Source: an uncultured Pontibacter sp.
GTDB lineage: Bacteria > Bacteroidota > Bacteroidia > Cytophagales > Hymenobacteraceae
Reading direction: 5' to 3'
NCBI RefSeq assembly: GCF_947499215.1
Contig: NZ_CANMNI010000001.1
Location: 806,001 to 870,000, forward strand
DNA length: 64,000 bases
In this document: piece after piece, positions 54,701 through 62,663 of the stretch
Layout of the letters: each line of letters opens with the position of its first letter
How positions within the stretch are numbered: position 1 is the stretch's first letter
The notes under the pieces: generated by a model
Database searches by the model: none
What the model saw: only the letters and a program-made list of their open reading frames with translations
Told to the model about the DNA's origin: nothing
Made by a program: the position numbers and the translations under genes

Positions 54701-54886
54701 GAGAATAACTTTATCCGCAACAGCTCGGTGGCACTCACTGGCAACAACCTGTGGCTCTGGACCAGATATTCTGGTTTTGACCCCGAGAACAGCTCCACTC
54801 CAAGCGGTAGCAACGTGACCGGTTTTGCCGGTTTCACTTACCCGGCTGTGAGAAGCTACCTGATTACGCTGAATGTAGGATTCTAA
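51767..54886 (+). CDS. SusC/RagA-type TonB-dependent outer-membrane transporter
   Basis: 1039 residues. The signal peptide ends FASSALAQQ. A CarboxypepD_reg-like domain follows (about 25-105; VSGRVTADDTGTGMPGVSVAVKGT). A TonB plug (about 115-245; NVLNAMQGKVAGATISSTGG, FVIDGVLMDN, VLKGGAATALYGLRGANGVVVITTK) carries the SusC signature, and a 22-strand barrel ends in ...SYLITLNVGF, with the terminal Phe. It imports a nutrient across the outer membrane with its lipoprotein lid, encoded eight bases downstream. No extra N-terminal anti-sigma-interacting domain is present. The substrate is unknown, since no enzymes of a utilisation locus are adjacent. Confidence 0.94.
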   Translation: MKNTFTLIMFLLLGCFASSALAQQREVSGRVTADDTGTGMPGVSVAVKGTTTGVATDTDGNYQIRVPDDNATLVFRFLGYQTREVVVGTQSTIDVVMATDAKQLGEVMVTALGITREKKALGYAAQSVESAELTQHRQPNVLNAMQGKVAGATISSTGGAPGQGTNIQIRGINSIDVTRNNQPLFVIDGVLMDNSTSTVGAGAELRGMSNRLADINPDDIESINVLKGGAATALYGLRGANGVVVITTKRGEQGALRVNFTSTAGLEEVNKFPDIQDTYTQGYRGVYDPTSFWPSWGPTVSEARQLDPTHPDGLYNHFRDAYETGHQFRNSLSFSGGNEAITFLSSISHLRHEGVLPFTDFSNTSARLNAEVKISEKVRTGANFNYTNSGGARYNADRFNESLSYWSPRWDVTDFRKPDGTMNTYGNNNPIYGAATNRLEDDVNRFIGGLSFGYTPTSWLDLSYRVGLDTYNDDRTRTAPGPLGVADERVYEDNGQGFVGEYTEKFRAINSTFLATLNKSFGEDFNATLRLGHELYDRRIKSFGVFGNELTVHDWFFLPNARLLTSTQNLREYRLMGFFGEATFDYRDFLFLTLTGRNDVTSTLRKPNNSFFYPSASLSYVFSEHLELPEFINQSKLRVSYAQIGKDAEEYATSSGFASYNGLPTGYTGFTRAALLGNVDLRPEFTDTYEAGLEMSFLNNRLGFDFTYYYSLSKDQIINIAVASTTGFVRAAVNSGEMRNKGVEIVLNAVPVQTQDFTWDSKLIFSANRNKILSIREGLDEIPYASQFGYVGSTVTMKLIPGQPYGNIYGSHWQRYYGGAEEDPLFIDKDRPIVIGENGFPVRAPLTSQKVLGNSMPDWIGGFTNTLSYKGLSLTSLFDAQWGHEKYNQMGNFFSAFGIAEYTEDRNDTRVFEGVLADGTPNTKQVWLGQGVGPDGEDYGDGFYRRFHRGVSENFVEDASWVRLRSLTLSYSLPSSLFENNFIRNSSVALTGNNLWLWTRYSGFDPENSSTPSGSNVTGFAGFTYPAVRSYLITLNVGF

Positions 54887-54894
54887 AATCAAGA

Positions 54895-56331
54895 ATGAAC
54901 ATGAGAAAGATATATAGATATGCGCTTGCCTTTATGATGATAGGGGCTTCGCTCAGCCTGCAAAGCTGCGAGGATTACTTCGACCTGCACGAGAACCCTA
55001 ACTTGGTGTCGAACCCTCCGCTCAATGCCATGCTTTCCACCACCACCCAGAAAACCGGACTGAACAGCCAGCGGATTGCCGCCACCACTTCTTTTTACGT
55101 GCAGTATGTAGCCAGCCCGGTAGCCGGCAACGGCACAGATACCTATCAAGTAACTGACCTTACCGGTACTTGGGATGCGATCTATCTGGCGATGGCCGAC
55201 ATCTACGACATGAAGCAGAAAGGTCTGGAAGAAGGCGCATCTGACTATGTGGGCGTGGCTAACATTATGATGGCCTACCACCTCAATCTGATAATTGACC
55301 ACTGGGGCGATGCGCCCTACTCGCAGGCATTCGACAATACAACGCTTACTCCCGGTTTTGACCCCGCTCAGGATCTATATGCTGAAGCCATGCGCCTGCT
55401 CGACGAAGGTATAGCCGAGCTCAACAAAACAGATTCACGAATTCCCCTGCGGGACGAAGACGACCTAATACATGGTGGCGATAAGACCAAGTGGATCCGT
55501 ACGGCTTATGCCTTTAAGGCGCGTATGCTCAATAAAGTAAGCAAGCTTTCCAGCTATGACCCTAACGCCGTGCTGACTGCCGTTGACAACTCTTTACAGT
55601 CCAATGCCGATGATGCCGACATGGATGTGTTCGCCGTACGTAACCCTTGGGCCCAGATAGCACAGAACAACACGCAGCTGGTGTTGGGCGGCTGGCTGTC
55701 GGAACAGTTCGTAGACCACCTCAATGGCACGACCTATGGCGTAGTGGACCCGCGCTTGTCACGCATCACCGACCCGACCGACCCTAAATTCTCATTAGAC
55801 CCTTACATAGGTACGCCAAACGGTGTAGGCAATGTAGGTCCGAGAAACAACACGGATCGTGATGAGGTATACATCTCCCGCAACTCCCCACTCACTGGCG
55901 ACCTCTCTCCTATTATTATCGTCTCTTATGCCGAGATGAAGTTTGTAGAGGCTGAAGCCGCCTTCAGAGCCGGTGACCGTGATCGGGCATACGCAGCTTA
56001 CATAGCAGGTATAACAGCGCATATGAACAAGCTGGGTGTGCCGGAAGGCGAGCGCAACGCCTACCTCAACAACCCAGCCGTGGGTGTTGGTGCCGCCAAC
56101 CTGACGCTCGACCTGATCTTTAAAGAGAAGTATGTAGTCACATACCTCAATGCCGAAGCATGGGTGGATGCCAGACGCTACGACTACCAGTATGCTGACT
56201 TCACGCTGCCAGTTGGGGCCGACATCCCAACCTTCATCCGCAGAGTGGCATACCCTCAGGGTGAGGCCAGCAAGAACCCCAACACACCAGATTCGCCAGT
56301 GCTTTCTGAAAGACTGTGGTGGGACATTTAA
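54895..56331 (+). CDS. SusD/RagB-type nutrient-binding lipoprotein
   Basis: 478 residues. The lipoprotein signal ends in GASLSLQSCEDYFD, and the mature part is a helical TPR-rich SusD-like (SusD-like_2) fold with DIYDMKQKGLEEGASDYVGVANIMMAYHLNLIIDHWGDAPYSQAF and the C-terminal ERLWWDI. It forms the surface lid of the SusC transporter, with a spacing of eight bases that shows one operon. Start at Met1 or Met3. A bidirectional terminator follows. Confidence 0.93.
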   Translation: MNMRKIYRYALAFMMIGASLSLQSCEDYFDLHENPNLVSNPPLNAMLSTTTQKTGLNSQRIAATTSFYVQYVASPVAGNGTDTYQVTDLTGTWDAIYLAMADIYDMKQKGLEEGASDYVGVANIMMAYHLNLIIDHWGDAPYSQAFDNTTLTPGFDPAQDLYAEAMRLLDEGIAELNKTDSRIPLRDEDDLIHGGDKTKWIRTAYAFKARMLNKVSKLSSYDPNAVLTAVDNSLQSNADDADMDVFAVRNPWAQIAQNNTQLVLGGWLSEQFVDHLNGTTYGVVDPRLSRITDPTDPKFSLDPYIGTPNGVGNVGPRNNTDRDEVYISRNSPLTGDLSPIIIVSYAEMKFVEAEAAFRAGDRDRAYAAYIAGITAHMNKLGVPEGERNAYLNNPAVGVGAANLTLDLIFKEKYVVTYLNAEAWVDARRYDYQYADFTLPVGADIPTFIRRVAYPQGEASKNPNTPDSPVLSERLWWDI

Positions 56332-56400
56332 AGTTTAAGAGTTAGAAAGTTTAGAAGTTAGAAAGACATCTAGACTACAATTTCTGATCTCTTGGATTAT

Positions 56401-56442
56401 AACAAAGAAGCCGATCTGCTAGCTTAGATCGGCTTCTTTGTT
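56401..56442. terminator. Bidirectional terminator
   Basis: aacaaagaagccgatc / gatcggcttctttgtt, a perfect 16-bp stem with a 10-base loop and T-rich ends in both directions. It lies between the convergent SusD gene and the beta-lactamase-like gene. Confidence 0.9.
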
Positions 56443-56481
56443 TCTAAGAAATTAAATGAGGCCAGATTTCAATACGCCTCG

Positions 56482-57762
56482 CTAATATTGAATTTTAAAC
56501 TTCTGCAGATTGGGCAAGTGTTCTTTTTTTCGTTTGAGTTCGTGCTCATAGAAAGCACGGCCTAGGTTTTTCATAAAAGGATAGCCTACCGTGTCGTACT
56601 TATATTTGCCATCGTTGAAGATCTCATTCTCGTTCACCAAGATCACCGCCGTCAATAGGAACTCGACATTATTATCAAAATCGACGATGTAGGCGTTGTC
56701 GATCAGGAAACCATAAGCATTGCCGATTTTATTGAAGATGCGGATGTTATCAGGTATAGTTTCTTTTGAGGTGCCATACATCAGGAACTTCACATAGCTG
56801 TCCGGGTACTCCTTTGAGTCGTAGGACGGGTAGTCGCTCTCACGGGGCAGCATGCTCATGTATTTGTAGAGGAAGTTATAATCGTCCTCGGTCAGGTTAA
56901 AGCGCTGCTCAGCTGGTACTGACTCCGGGAATAACACGCTTTTGAGTATACCCTGCAGCGCCTCAATCGAAATGTAGTTTTTGGCTGTGAAGTCCATTGG
57001 ACCATCCATCAGCAAATCGTCTTTGATATAGCCCTTTCCAAGCATACCATCGAACTGGGCCTGATTGAACGGAATCGGGTTGTTCACCAGTGGCTGCTCG
57101 TAAATCACTTGGCCATTTTTGTAAAACCGGAAGGGATTGGTATGTCGGTTTTCATCCGGACTCAGAAAGATATCGAGACGGTGCACCAGTTGTACATCTT
57201 TAAACCCTTTTTGGTGCAGACTTTGGTTCAAACGCTGCTGTCCCACAAATTCATAGAGCCGGTTGTAGGCATCGTTGTCGCTCACCAAGAACAGCTTTTT
57301 GATATAGTGCGCAATGGAAGCCTGCCCATCGGCCGAAGTGCTGTCGCCACGCACAGGGCTCTGACCGGCGTAGGCGCTGTCTGCCTGCAGCGGCGTGTAC
57401 TTGTCGAGTCGGTTTATACCTAGCTCATTGAGTTTCTCAAGCGCCACTACGGCACCGGGCAGCTTCACGGTACTGGCCGGATAAAAGTACTCCTGTGGAT
57501 TAACGCGGTAGGTATAGGAGGTAAAGTGCGGCTGGTTCTGCTCGTCGCGGTCTATCTGGGTATACAGAATCTGGAGTCTATACCTGCCTAGATTGTCGAG
57601 TATGGTTTTAAACTGTTCGGGTTTGTTTTCAAGTATCTTCTCTATCATACTGGTTTGCTTACTTACCTGCCTATTGCCTGCGCAAGACGCCATAGTGATA
57701 CAACAAATAAAACCAAGGTATAGCGACCGTTTCCGTATCATTCGAAATGAAATTCTTTTCAT
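56482..57762 (-). CDS. Class-A-beta-lactamase-like serine hydrolase lipoprotein
   Basis: 426 residues. A lipoprotein signal ends MASCAGN (Cys27). The serine beta-lactamase/transpeptidase fold is supported by PASTVK (SxxK, Ser97-Lys100), VSDNDAY (SDN) and a late IFNKIGNAYGFLIDNAYIVDF, where the usual KTG triad appears as NKIG. The domain matches PF13354-type enzymes. It is longer than typical class A lactamases because of an N-terminal about 60-residue region. It may act on peptidoglycan peptides or another ester/amide rather than as a resistance enzyme; activity is unproven. Confidence 0.82.
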   Translation of the reverse strand: MKRISFRMIRKRSLYLGFICCITMASCAGNRQVSKQTSMIEKILENKPEQFKTILDNLGRYRLQILYTQIDRDEQNQPHFTSYTYRVNPQEYFYPASTVKLPGAVVALEKLNELGINRLDKYTPLQADSAYAGQSPVRGDSTSADGQASIAHYIKKLFLVSDNDAYNRLYEFVGQQRLNQSLHQKGFKDVQLVHRLDIFLSPDENRHTNPFRFYKNGQVIYEQPLVNNPIPFNQAQFDGMLGKGYIKDDLLMDGPMDFTAKNYISIEALQGILKSVLFPESVPAEQRFNLTEDDYNFLYKYMSMLPRESDYPSYDSKEYPDSYVKFLMYGTSKETIPDNIRIFNKIGNAYGFLIDNAYIVDFDNNVEFLLTAVILVNENEIFNDGKYKYDTVGYPFMKNLGRAFYEHELKRKKEHLPNLQKFKIQY

Positions 57763-57995
57763 GCTGACAGGTTTTTGAATGATTTGAATTTAGAAAGCTT
57801 TTCGGGGAATGCAATGTAATGGCCGGTATAAAATGAGCAGGTATAGCGGTGATACAACTTAAATGATGCGATAAAAGTCTGAGATGCAGCAGTTATATAG
57901 AGAATTACTATATTGTGTGAGCATTACTGACAGGTATAAATACCGGCGCTCTGGTATAGGGCTTATACCTCATCCCTTTAAAACGACACTACCCT

Positions 57996-58307
57996 ATGAA
58001 CAAATACGGCTTGCACGGAAAACTACAGGCTACTGCCGGGAACGGCGAACAGCTAGCCCAGATCCTATTGGAAGCTTCCAGATTGGTCTCAAACGCAAAG
58101 GGTTGCCAGCTATACCTTGTAAGCTTGGATCAGAATACTCCGGATGGTGTTTGGGTGACGGAGGTATGGGACAGCAAAGATGACCACGACAACTCTCTGC
58201 AAGTACCCGGCGTGCGCGAACTGATCGGCCAAGCTATGCCCCTGTTGGCAGGAAGTCCGCAGAAAGGTCAGGTGCTGGAAGTGCTTGGTGGGGCTGGTTT
58301 GAAATAG
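57996..58307 (+). CDS. Antibiotic-biosynthesis-monooxygenase-type (ABM) domain protein
   Basis: 103 residues that fit the ABM (dimeric alpha/beta-barrel) fold: LHGKLQATAGNGEQLAQILLEAS, CQLYLVSLDQNTPDGVWVTEVW and the C-terminal ELIGQAMPLLAG. Such proteins are small oxygenases or quinol-handling enzymes; many have no assigned substrate. The alternative frame 57884-58183 overlaps it and lacks any family pattern. It is preceded by a dense cluster of GGTATA words. Confidence 0.8.
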   Translation: MNKYGLHGKLQATAGNGEQLAQILLEASRLVSNAKGCQLYLVSLDQNTPDGVWVTEVWDSKDDHDNSLQVPGVRELIGQAMPLLAGSPQKGQVLEVLGGAGLK

Positions 58308-58402
58308 GCTTAAGTGCACCATGGTATTTGTATAAATTATCAACAACCGTCTGGTTACGCTTTCCCGTGAATTGGCTAAAATATCTTAACATAATAAAAG
58401 CA

Positions 58403-58744
58403 ATGAAAAAATCGCTAATATTAATTTTTAGAGTCTTAATTGGTATCATTTTAATCGCCAAAACATCAAATTGGTTTCTAAATTATAGTGAAGAAACGAA
58501 TGTAATTATTAACGTTGCAATGTTTACTCTAATCGGAATTGCATATTTAGTTGGTGGATTTAACTGGAACAAAAAACCTAATAATATAATTTTTGTGGTT
58601 TGCGGATTATACCTAGTTGGAATGAATTTTATTGCGGACTTCGGTTTGAAATCAATCATCGGAGTTATTTGTATTTTAGTACCGATGTTTATAGCGAGAT
58701 TTTCACCCGAAGAAACGGGCGAAAGAGAACTCTCTGAAAATTAA
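58403..58744 (+). CDS. Small integral membrane protein, foreign composition
   Basis: 113 residues from ATG 58403 (MKKSLILIFRVLIGIILIAK); the track's longer start adds a non-hydrophobic leader. About four membrane helices (LILIFRVLIGIILIA, VIINVAMFTLIGIAYLVGG, IIFVVCGLYLVGMNFIA, IGVICILVPMFIARF). No family is recognised. The gene is strongly AT-rich, while the genes on both sides are near 50% GC, which suggests recent acquisition. Function is unknown. Confidence 0.65.
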   Translation: MKKSLILIFRVLIGIILIAKTSNWFLNYSEETNVIINVAMFTLIGIAYLVGGFNWNKKPNNIIFVVCGLYLVGMNFIADFGLKSIIGVICILVPMFIARFSPEETGERELSEN

Positions 58745-58816
58745 TAATATTGTTGCTAACAAAATCTTTACGGTAAATGCGCCACTGCAGAGCCCAGTAC
58801 GTTAACGTAATTTACC

Positions 58817-59347
58817 ATGCCCATCCAAATACGCCAAGAGCAACCCGCTGACTACCCCGCTGTATTTACGCTGGTGGAGCATGCCTTCAGCGATCTGGAA
58901 ATAAGCGACCATACCGAGCAGTTTTTGGTGGAGCGCCTGCGCAAATCTGATGCGTTTATACCTGAGCTGTCGCTGGTGGCTGAGGAGGAGGGAAAAATTG
59001 TTGGCTACATCTTGCTGACGAAGCTTAAAATCCGGAACGAGCAGCAGGAGTTTGAGTCGCTTTCGCTGGCTCCTGTAGCAGTGCTGCCTGAGTACCAGCG
59101 GCAAGGTATAGGCGCCATGCTCATAGAACAAGCGCATCGCATCGCCAAAAGCTTAGGCTATACTGCTGTTATTCTGGTAGGGCACGAAAACTACTACCCC
59201 CGCTTCGGCTACAAGCCCGCCTCTACTTTTGGCATCAAATTCCCTTTCGAAGTGCCCGAAGCAAACGCCATGGCTGTAGAACTGGTCGAAAACGGACTGG
59301 CAGGTATACGCGGCACCGTGATGTACCCGCCCGCTTTCTTTGCATAA
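58817..59347 (+). CDS. GNAT N-acetyltransferase (YhbS-like)
   Basis: 176 residues, GNAT fold. The acetyl-CoA pyrophosphate loop is VLPEYQRQGIGAMLIEQA, followed by the typical VILVGHENYYPRFGYKPAS, which defines the YhbS-like subgroup. The N-terminal IRQEQPADYPAVFTLVEHAF is also standard. The acceptor is unknown. No operon partner is obvious; the AT-rich membrane gene lies upstream. Confidence 0.88.
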   Translation: MPIQIRQEQPADYPAVFTLVEHAFSDLEISDHTEQFLVERLRKSDAFIPELSLVAEEEGKIVGYILLTKLKIRNEQQEFESLSLAPVAVLPEYQRQGIGAMLIEQAHRIAKSLGYTAVILVGHENYYPRFGYKPASTFGIKFPFEVPEANAMAVELVENGLAGIRGTVMYPPAFFA

Positions 59348-59496
59348 TTTATACCCGTCTTGCTTGTGTTAAACATCTGTTAAACAAGTCATAACCCTGA
59401 TCAACTCCCGCCACAACTAACCTTTTGTTGCATCGCTTGCAACCTATGTTACCGCTTTGGGCTCTTCTTAGCATAGGCTATTAACACAAACATGCT

Positions 59497-60342
59497 ATGC
59501 CAAAGAAAGTCTGTTCACGATTCGTGCTAGTTTTACTTTTACTACTTATCGGCTCTACCACCTACGGGCAAGTCCTGCAGCTAAAAGGCGTTGTTAAAAC
59601 CGCCGAAAAGCAAGAGGCTATACCTTACGTGAACATCGGCATCAAAAAGAAAAACATAGGAACGGCGACGCGGCCCGACGGCAGTTTCACGCTCAACCTG
59701 AAAGAGGAAAACCGGCACGACACACTCACCTTTTCGGCCATTGGGTATAACGAGATTTCACTGCCCATATCATCCATCCTCTCCAGTCGTATGAGCGAGT
59801 TTGATCTCAGTGAAAAAATAACCACACTGCGCGAAGTAGTGATCAGCAACAAGGCCTCCAAAATCAAGAAGTTCGGAACCACCTCGCGCAATCCCTTTCT
59901 CTACGGCTCTGCCGAAACGGTCCACTCCGAGGATATCTCTGAACTGGGCAAGTATATCAACCTTAACAATAAAGCCTCCGAGATAATATCTGCCACTGTA
60001 TACTTGCGCAGCATCAAACGTGACTCCGCTTCGTTTCGCATCAACCTGTATAAAAATGTGGCAGGTATGCCGGGAGAGCGCCTGATTGAGAAAAGCATTA
60101 TCAAGCGACTTCCTCTTACCCAAGGCTGGGTCACTATACCGCTGGAGCAGTATGGCTTGGTAGTGGATGAGGATTTTTTTCTGGGCATAGAATATCTGCC
60201 TGAACACAGCAATCACGAGAAGTATATCTTTATCTACGGCGCGGCATTGGGTGGCAGCTTCTACTCCAGAAAAGCAAGTCTAGGGAACTGGGAAAAAGGC
60301 GTTGGTGGGCGTCTGGCCGCTTATGTAACAGTAAGGCAATAA
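59497..60342 (+). CDS. CarboxypepD_reg-like domain protein
   Basis: 281 residues with a signal peptide (VLVLLLLLIGSTTYGQ). The first about 90 mature residues are a CarboxypepD_reg-like beta domain (LKGVVKTAEKQEAIPYVNIGI, GTATRPDGSFTLNL, TFSAIGYNEI). The rest (about 125-281) forms an unassigned beta-rich domain ending HEKYIFIYGAALGGSFYSRK. Secreted or outer-membrane associated. It is followed after 23 bases by a second, smaller protein of the same architecture, so the two are probably an operon. Confidence 0.78.
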   Translation: MPKKVCSRFVLVLLLLLIGSTTYGQVLQLKGVVKTAEKQEAIPYVNIGIKKKNIGTATRPDGSFTLNLKEENRHDTLTFSAIGYNEISLPISSILSSRMSEFDLSEKITTLREVVISNKASKIKKFGTTSRNPFLYGSAETVHSEDISELGKYINLNNKASEIISATVYLRSIKRDSASFRINLYKNVAGMPGERLIEKSIIKRLPLTQGWVTIPLEQYGLVVDEDFFLGIEYLPEHSNHEKYIFIYGAALGGSFYSRKASLGNWEKGVGGRLAAYVTVRQ

Positions 60343-60365
60343 CACTGTCGGCTTATTAGCTCTGT

Positions 60366-60980
60366 ATGAAAAGAAACGCTGTACTCCTCTCTGCTTTGCT
60401 GCTATGTCTCCTGCTACCATGCATGGTGGCAATAGGCCAGAACCAGCCTGCTACTCACAAACACGTTGTGCAATTCTCAGGTCAGGTTGTTGCCGGTGAT
60501 AGCCTTATTGTATTGGAAGGAGTCGCTGTGTATGTGCCGGGTACAACGCGGGGCACGCATACCCGAAAGAGCGGCTATTTCTCGTTGCCGGTTGTGGCAG
60601 GCGACACCGTGGTTTTTGCCACGCTGGGTTATGAAAAGCTATACCTGACAGTGCCTGCTAACACCAATGAAAGTAACTTAACACTCAGTATCAGGCTAAC
60701 AGAAAAGAGCACTACGCTGCCAACAGTGGAGGTGATGCCTTGGGCTACCGAATATGATTTAAAGCAGGCAATTTTGAGAACGAAGCTTCCAGAAGAGCCA
60801 AGTGAACGCTTGCCTGTTATACCTCCGCCAGTCGCCTACAGGTCTATTAAAGACATGCCCGCGATGGATGCCTCGCAGAATTTCAAGTATGGACAGCAAC
60901 AGCAGCAGAGCTTACGGGATGCGCGTATTAGAGTACCAGATATCTTAAAAGTTACCTCAGTCCCAATAAAGTATTACTAG
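60366..60980 (+). CDS. CarboxypepD_reg-like domain protein
   Basis: 204 residues with a signal peptide (ALLLCLLLPCMVAIGQ). A CarboxypepD_reg-like domain (VQFSGQVVAGDSLIVLEGVAVYVPG, THTRKSGYFSLPV, VFATLGYEKLYL) is followed by a Pro/Gln-rich tail without recognisable fold (YGQQQQQSLRDARIRVP). Probably envelope localised. Cotranscribed with the upstream paralogue. Confidence 0.75.
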   Translation: MKRNAVLLSALLLCLLLPCMVAIGQNQPATHKHVVQFSGQVVAGDSLIVLEGVAVYVPGTTRGTHTRKSGYFSLPVVAGDTVVFATLGYEKLYLTVPANTNESNLTLSIRLTEKSTTLPTVEVMPWATEYDLKQAILRTKLPEEPSERLPVIPPPVAYRSIKDMPAMDASQNFKYGQQQQQSLRDARIRVPDILKVTSVPIKYY

Positions 60981-61031
60981 TGCTTCTTCGATTTATTTTT
61001 GGAAGGAAAATTCTCCTCTTGGGATGAGTAA

Positions 61032-61120
61032 GAGGGGTGTTTGTAGCAGTCTCTTCAATGTTGCTGTTGCTTCCACATTCTCCTATGCCTCCAACACCCC
61101 TATAGTCCCCTCAAGGGGAC
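61032..61120. repeat. Intergenic hairpin-forming repeat
   Basis: gaggggtgtt at 61032 pairs with aacacccct at 61093, and right after it gtcccctcaaggggac (61105-61120) forms a compact 6-bp hairpin with a tcaa loop. It sits between the convergent CarboxypepD and hemA genes. It may act as terminator or be a dispersed repeat. Confidence 0.45.
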
Positions 61121-61177
61121 AGTTTGACAATTAATAGCTAGTGTATACTCAAATAGGAATAGCTAACTAGATATAGC

Positions 61178-62443
61178 CTAAGCCTCTTGCTTTTCTTCCA
61201 GATTGAAGAGAGCGCTCAGGCCTTCAAGCAAGGCCTCTGACTCACCACGCTGGCAAGCTGCCTTCAGTTCCAGTGCAGGTAGTTTTACAATCTTGTTGAG
61301 GATATTTTTGGTGATAGCTTCTACGAGTTCTTTCTCGCTGTCACCCAGCTTTTTGGTGTAGCGGGCCAGCTCTTGCTGACGAATTTCCTCCAATCGGCTC
61401 TTAAACTGCTGTAGGGCCGGTGACATCGCCATTTCGCGTGTCCAAGTGGTAAACTCAGCCATCTCCTGAGCTATGATCTCTTTAACCTGCGGTATAGCGG
61501 CCATACGCATGGTCAGCGCCTCGGTGGCACGGTTCCGGATGTTGTCTACGTTGTATACACGCGCATTTGGCAGCACCTCTATCTCAGCGTCAATGCTGCG
61601 CGGCATAGAAAGGTCCACGAAGAATTTCGGTGCGGTTACACCCATCTGCTCCACTTCAGACTTACCGATAAAGAAGCAATCGCCCGGCACCGATGAGATC
61701 ACCACATCTGCCTGTGCCATTTCTTCCCACACATTCTCCCAGTAAATAGCACGGGCATTAGTCTTCTGAGTCAGCTCCAGTGCCTTGTGGTGCGTGCGGT
61801 TGGCGATGGTGATGTTGCTGATCTTCGACTTGCCGAAGTTATCGCAAACATTCGCGCCTATCTCCCCCACTCCGATCATGAGCACACGCGGGTCAGCCAT
61901 GCCTTTGGTGAGTTCTTCTACCAGCTCCACCGTGGCATACGACACAGAAGCGGCACCGTCGAAGAAGGATGTCTGGTTGAATACCTGTTTGTTGGTGTAG
62001 AAAATGGTATGCATCAGCCTGTGCAGAAACGGTCCGGCCATGTCGGCGTCAGCGGCCCACTGGTAGGCTTTTTTTACTTGGTTGAGTATCTGCATATCGC
62101 CCACCACCTGCGACTCTAAGCCCAGCGACACATAAAAAAGATGCTGCACGGCTTGCTGGTGGTCGGTGATGTTCTGGAAATACGTGGAGATCTCCTTGGT
62201 CGCGATAAAGCCTTTCTCGATGGCAATCAGTTTGATGATGGCCTGCGAAAGATCTTGTGCAGCCGAGTAGTATACCTCGGTGCGGTTGCAGGTAGAGAGT
62301 ACCAGCACATCCTGTGCGTCTGTAAACTCATTTATCTTATCGAGCAGGTTGCGGCAACCGATCTCGTTCAGCGACACGGCTTCGCGAACGGCAATAGGTG
62401 CTTGCTTGTAAGATAAAGTAAGGGCTTTGAACTGGTTTTGCAT
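61178..62443 (-). CDS. hemA: Glutamyl-tRNA reductase
   Basis: 421 residues. Reduces glutamyl-tRNA to glutamate-1-semialdehyde with NADPH, the first step of C5-pathway haem synthesis. The catalytic Cys52 lies in VLSTCNRTEVYYS. The signature GLESQVVGDMQILNQVKKAY follows. The NADPH domain has LMIGVGEIGANVCDNFGKSKI and DVVISSVPGD, and the dimerisation helix is C-terminal. Length and all domains are normal. The start Met is followed by QNQFKALTLSYKQAP, typical of Bacteroidota. No other haem genes are adjacent in the window. Confidence 0.95.
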   Translation of the reverse strand: MQNQFKALTLSYKQAPIAVREAVSLNEIGCRNLLDKINEFTDAQDVLVLSTCNRTEVYYSAAQDLSQAIIKLIAIEKGFIATKEISTYFQNITDHQQAVQHLFYVSLGLESQVVGDMQILNQVKKAYQWAADADMAGPFLHRLMHTIFYTNKQVFNQTSFFDGAASVSYATVELVEELTKGMADPRVLMIGVGEIGANVCDNFGKSKISNITIANRTHHKALELTQKTNARAIYWENVWEEMAQADVVISSVPGDCFFIGKSEVEQMGVTAPKFFVDLSMPRSIDAEIEVLPNARVYNVDNIRNRATEALTMRMAAIPQVKEIIAQEMAEFTTWTREMAMSPALQQFKSRLEEIRQQELARYTKKLGDSEKELVEAITKNILNKIVKLPALELKAACQRGESEALLEGLSALFNLEEKQEA

Positions 62444-62488
62444 GGTCTTTCTCTCAGATACAATGCAAAGGTCTTAAATGCTAGGCTG

Positions 62489-62508
62489 CAAAAATATGAC
62501 TTTAGTCA
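62489..62508 (-). promoter_or_regulatory. Candidate hemA promoter -7 box with adjacent palindrome
   Basis: On the minus strand TATTTTTG fits the Bacteroidota -7 consensus TAnnTTTG, about 46 bases before the hemA start. Directly upstream lies the palindrome TGACTaaAGTCA, in the region where an operator would overlap the promoter. No good -33 box was found at the usual spacing. Confidence 0.4.
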
Positions 62509-62554
62509 CTTTCAGGCAGGAGAAATGTCAGTGTTTGATGGAGGAGCAAAAGAG

Positions 62555-62601
62555 TTTGCGGAGAATAAATGCGCTAATCTCCGCAAATGTGCGGAGATTA
62601 G
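62555..62601. repeat. Three-arm alternative hairpins between response regulator and hemA
   Basis: tttgcggaga (62555) pairs with tctccgcaaa (62578-62587). Alternatively ctaatctccgca (62574-62585) pairs with tgcggagattag (62590-62601). The middle arm is shared, so only one hairpin can form. No T-run follows on either strand. Confidence 0.55.
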
Positions 62602-62663
62602 GCAATGCACTTTATCAGGTGGAAAAAGTAAAAGCAACAGCTGGTAAGGATGCTGTCAACCTC

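Noticed and set aside
57884-58183. 99-residue ORF overlapping the ABM-domain gene
   Set aside because: The ABM frame has a recognisable fold; this one does not.
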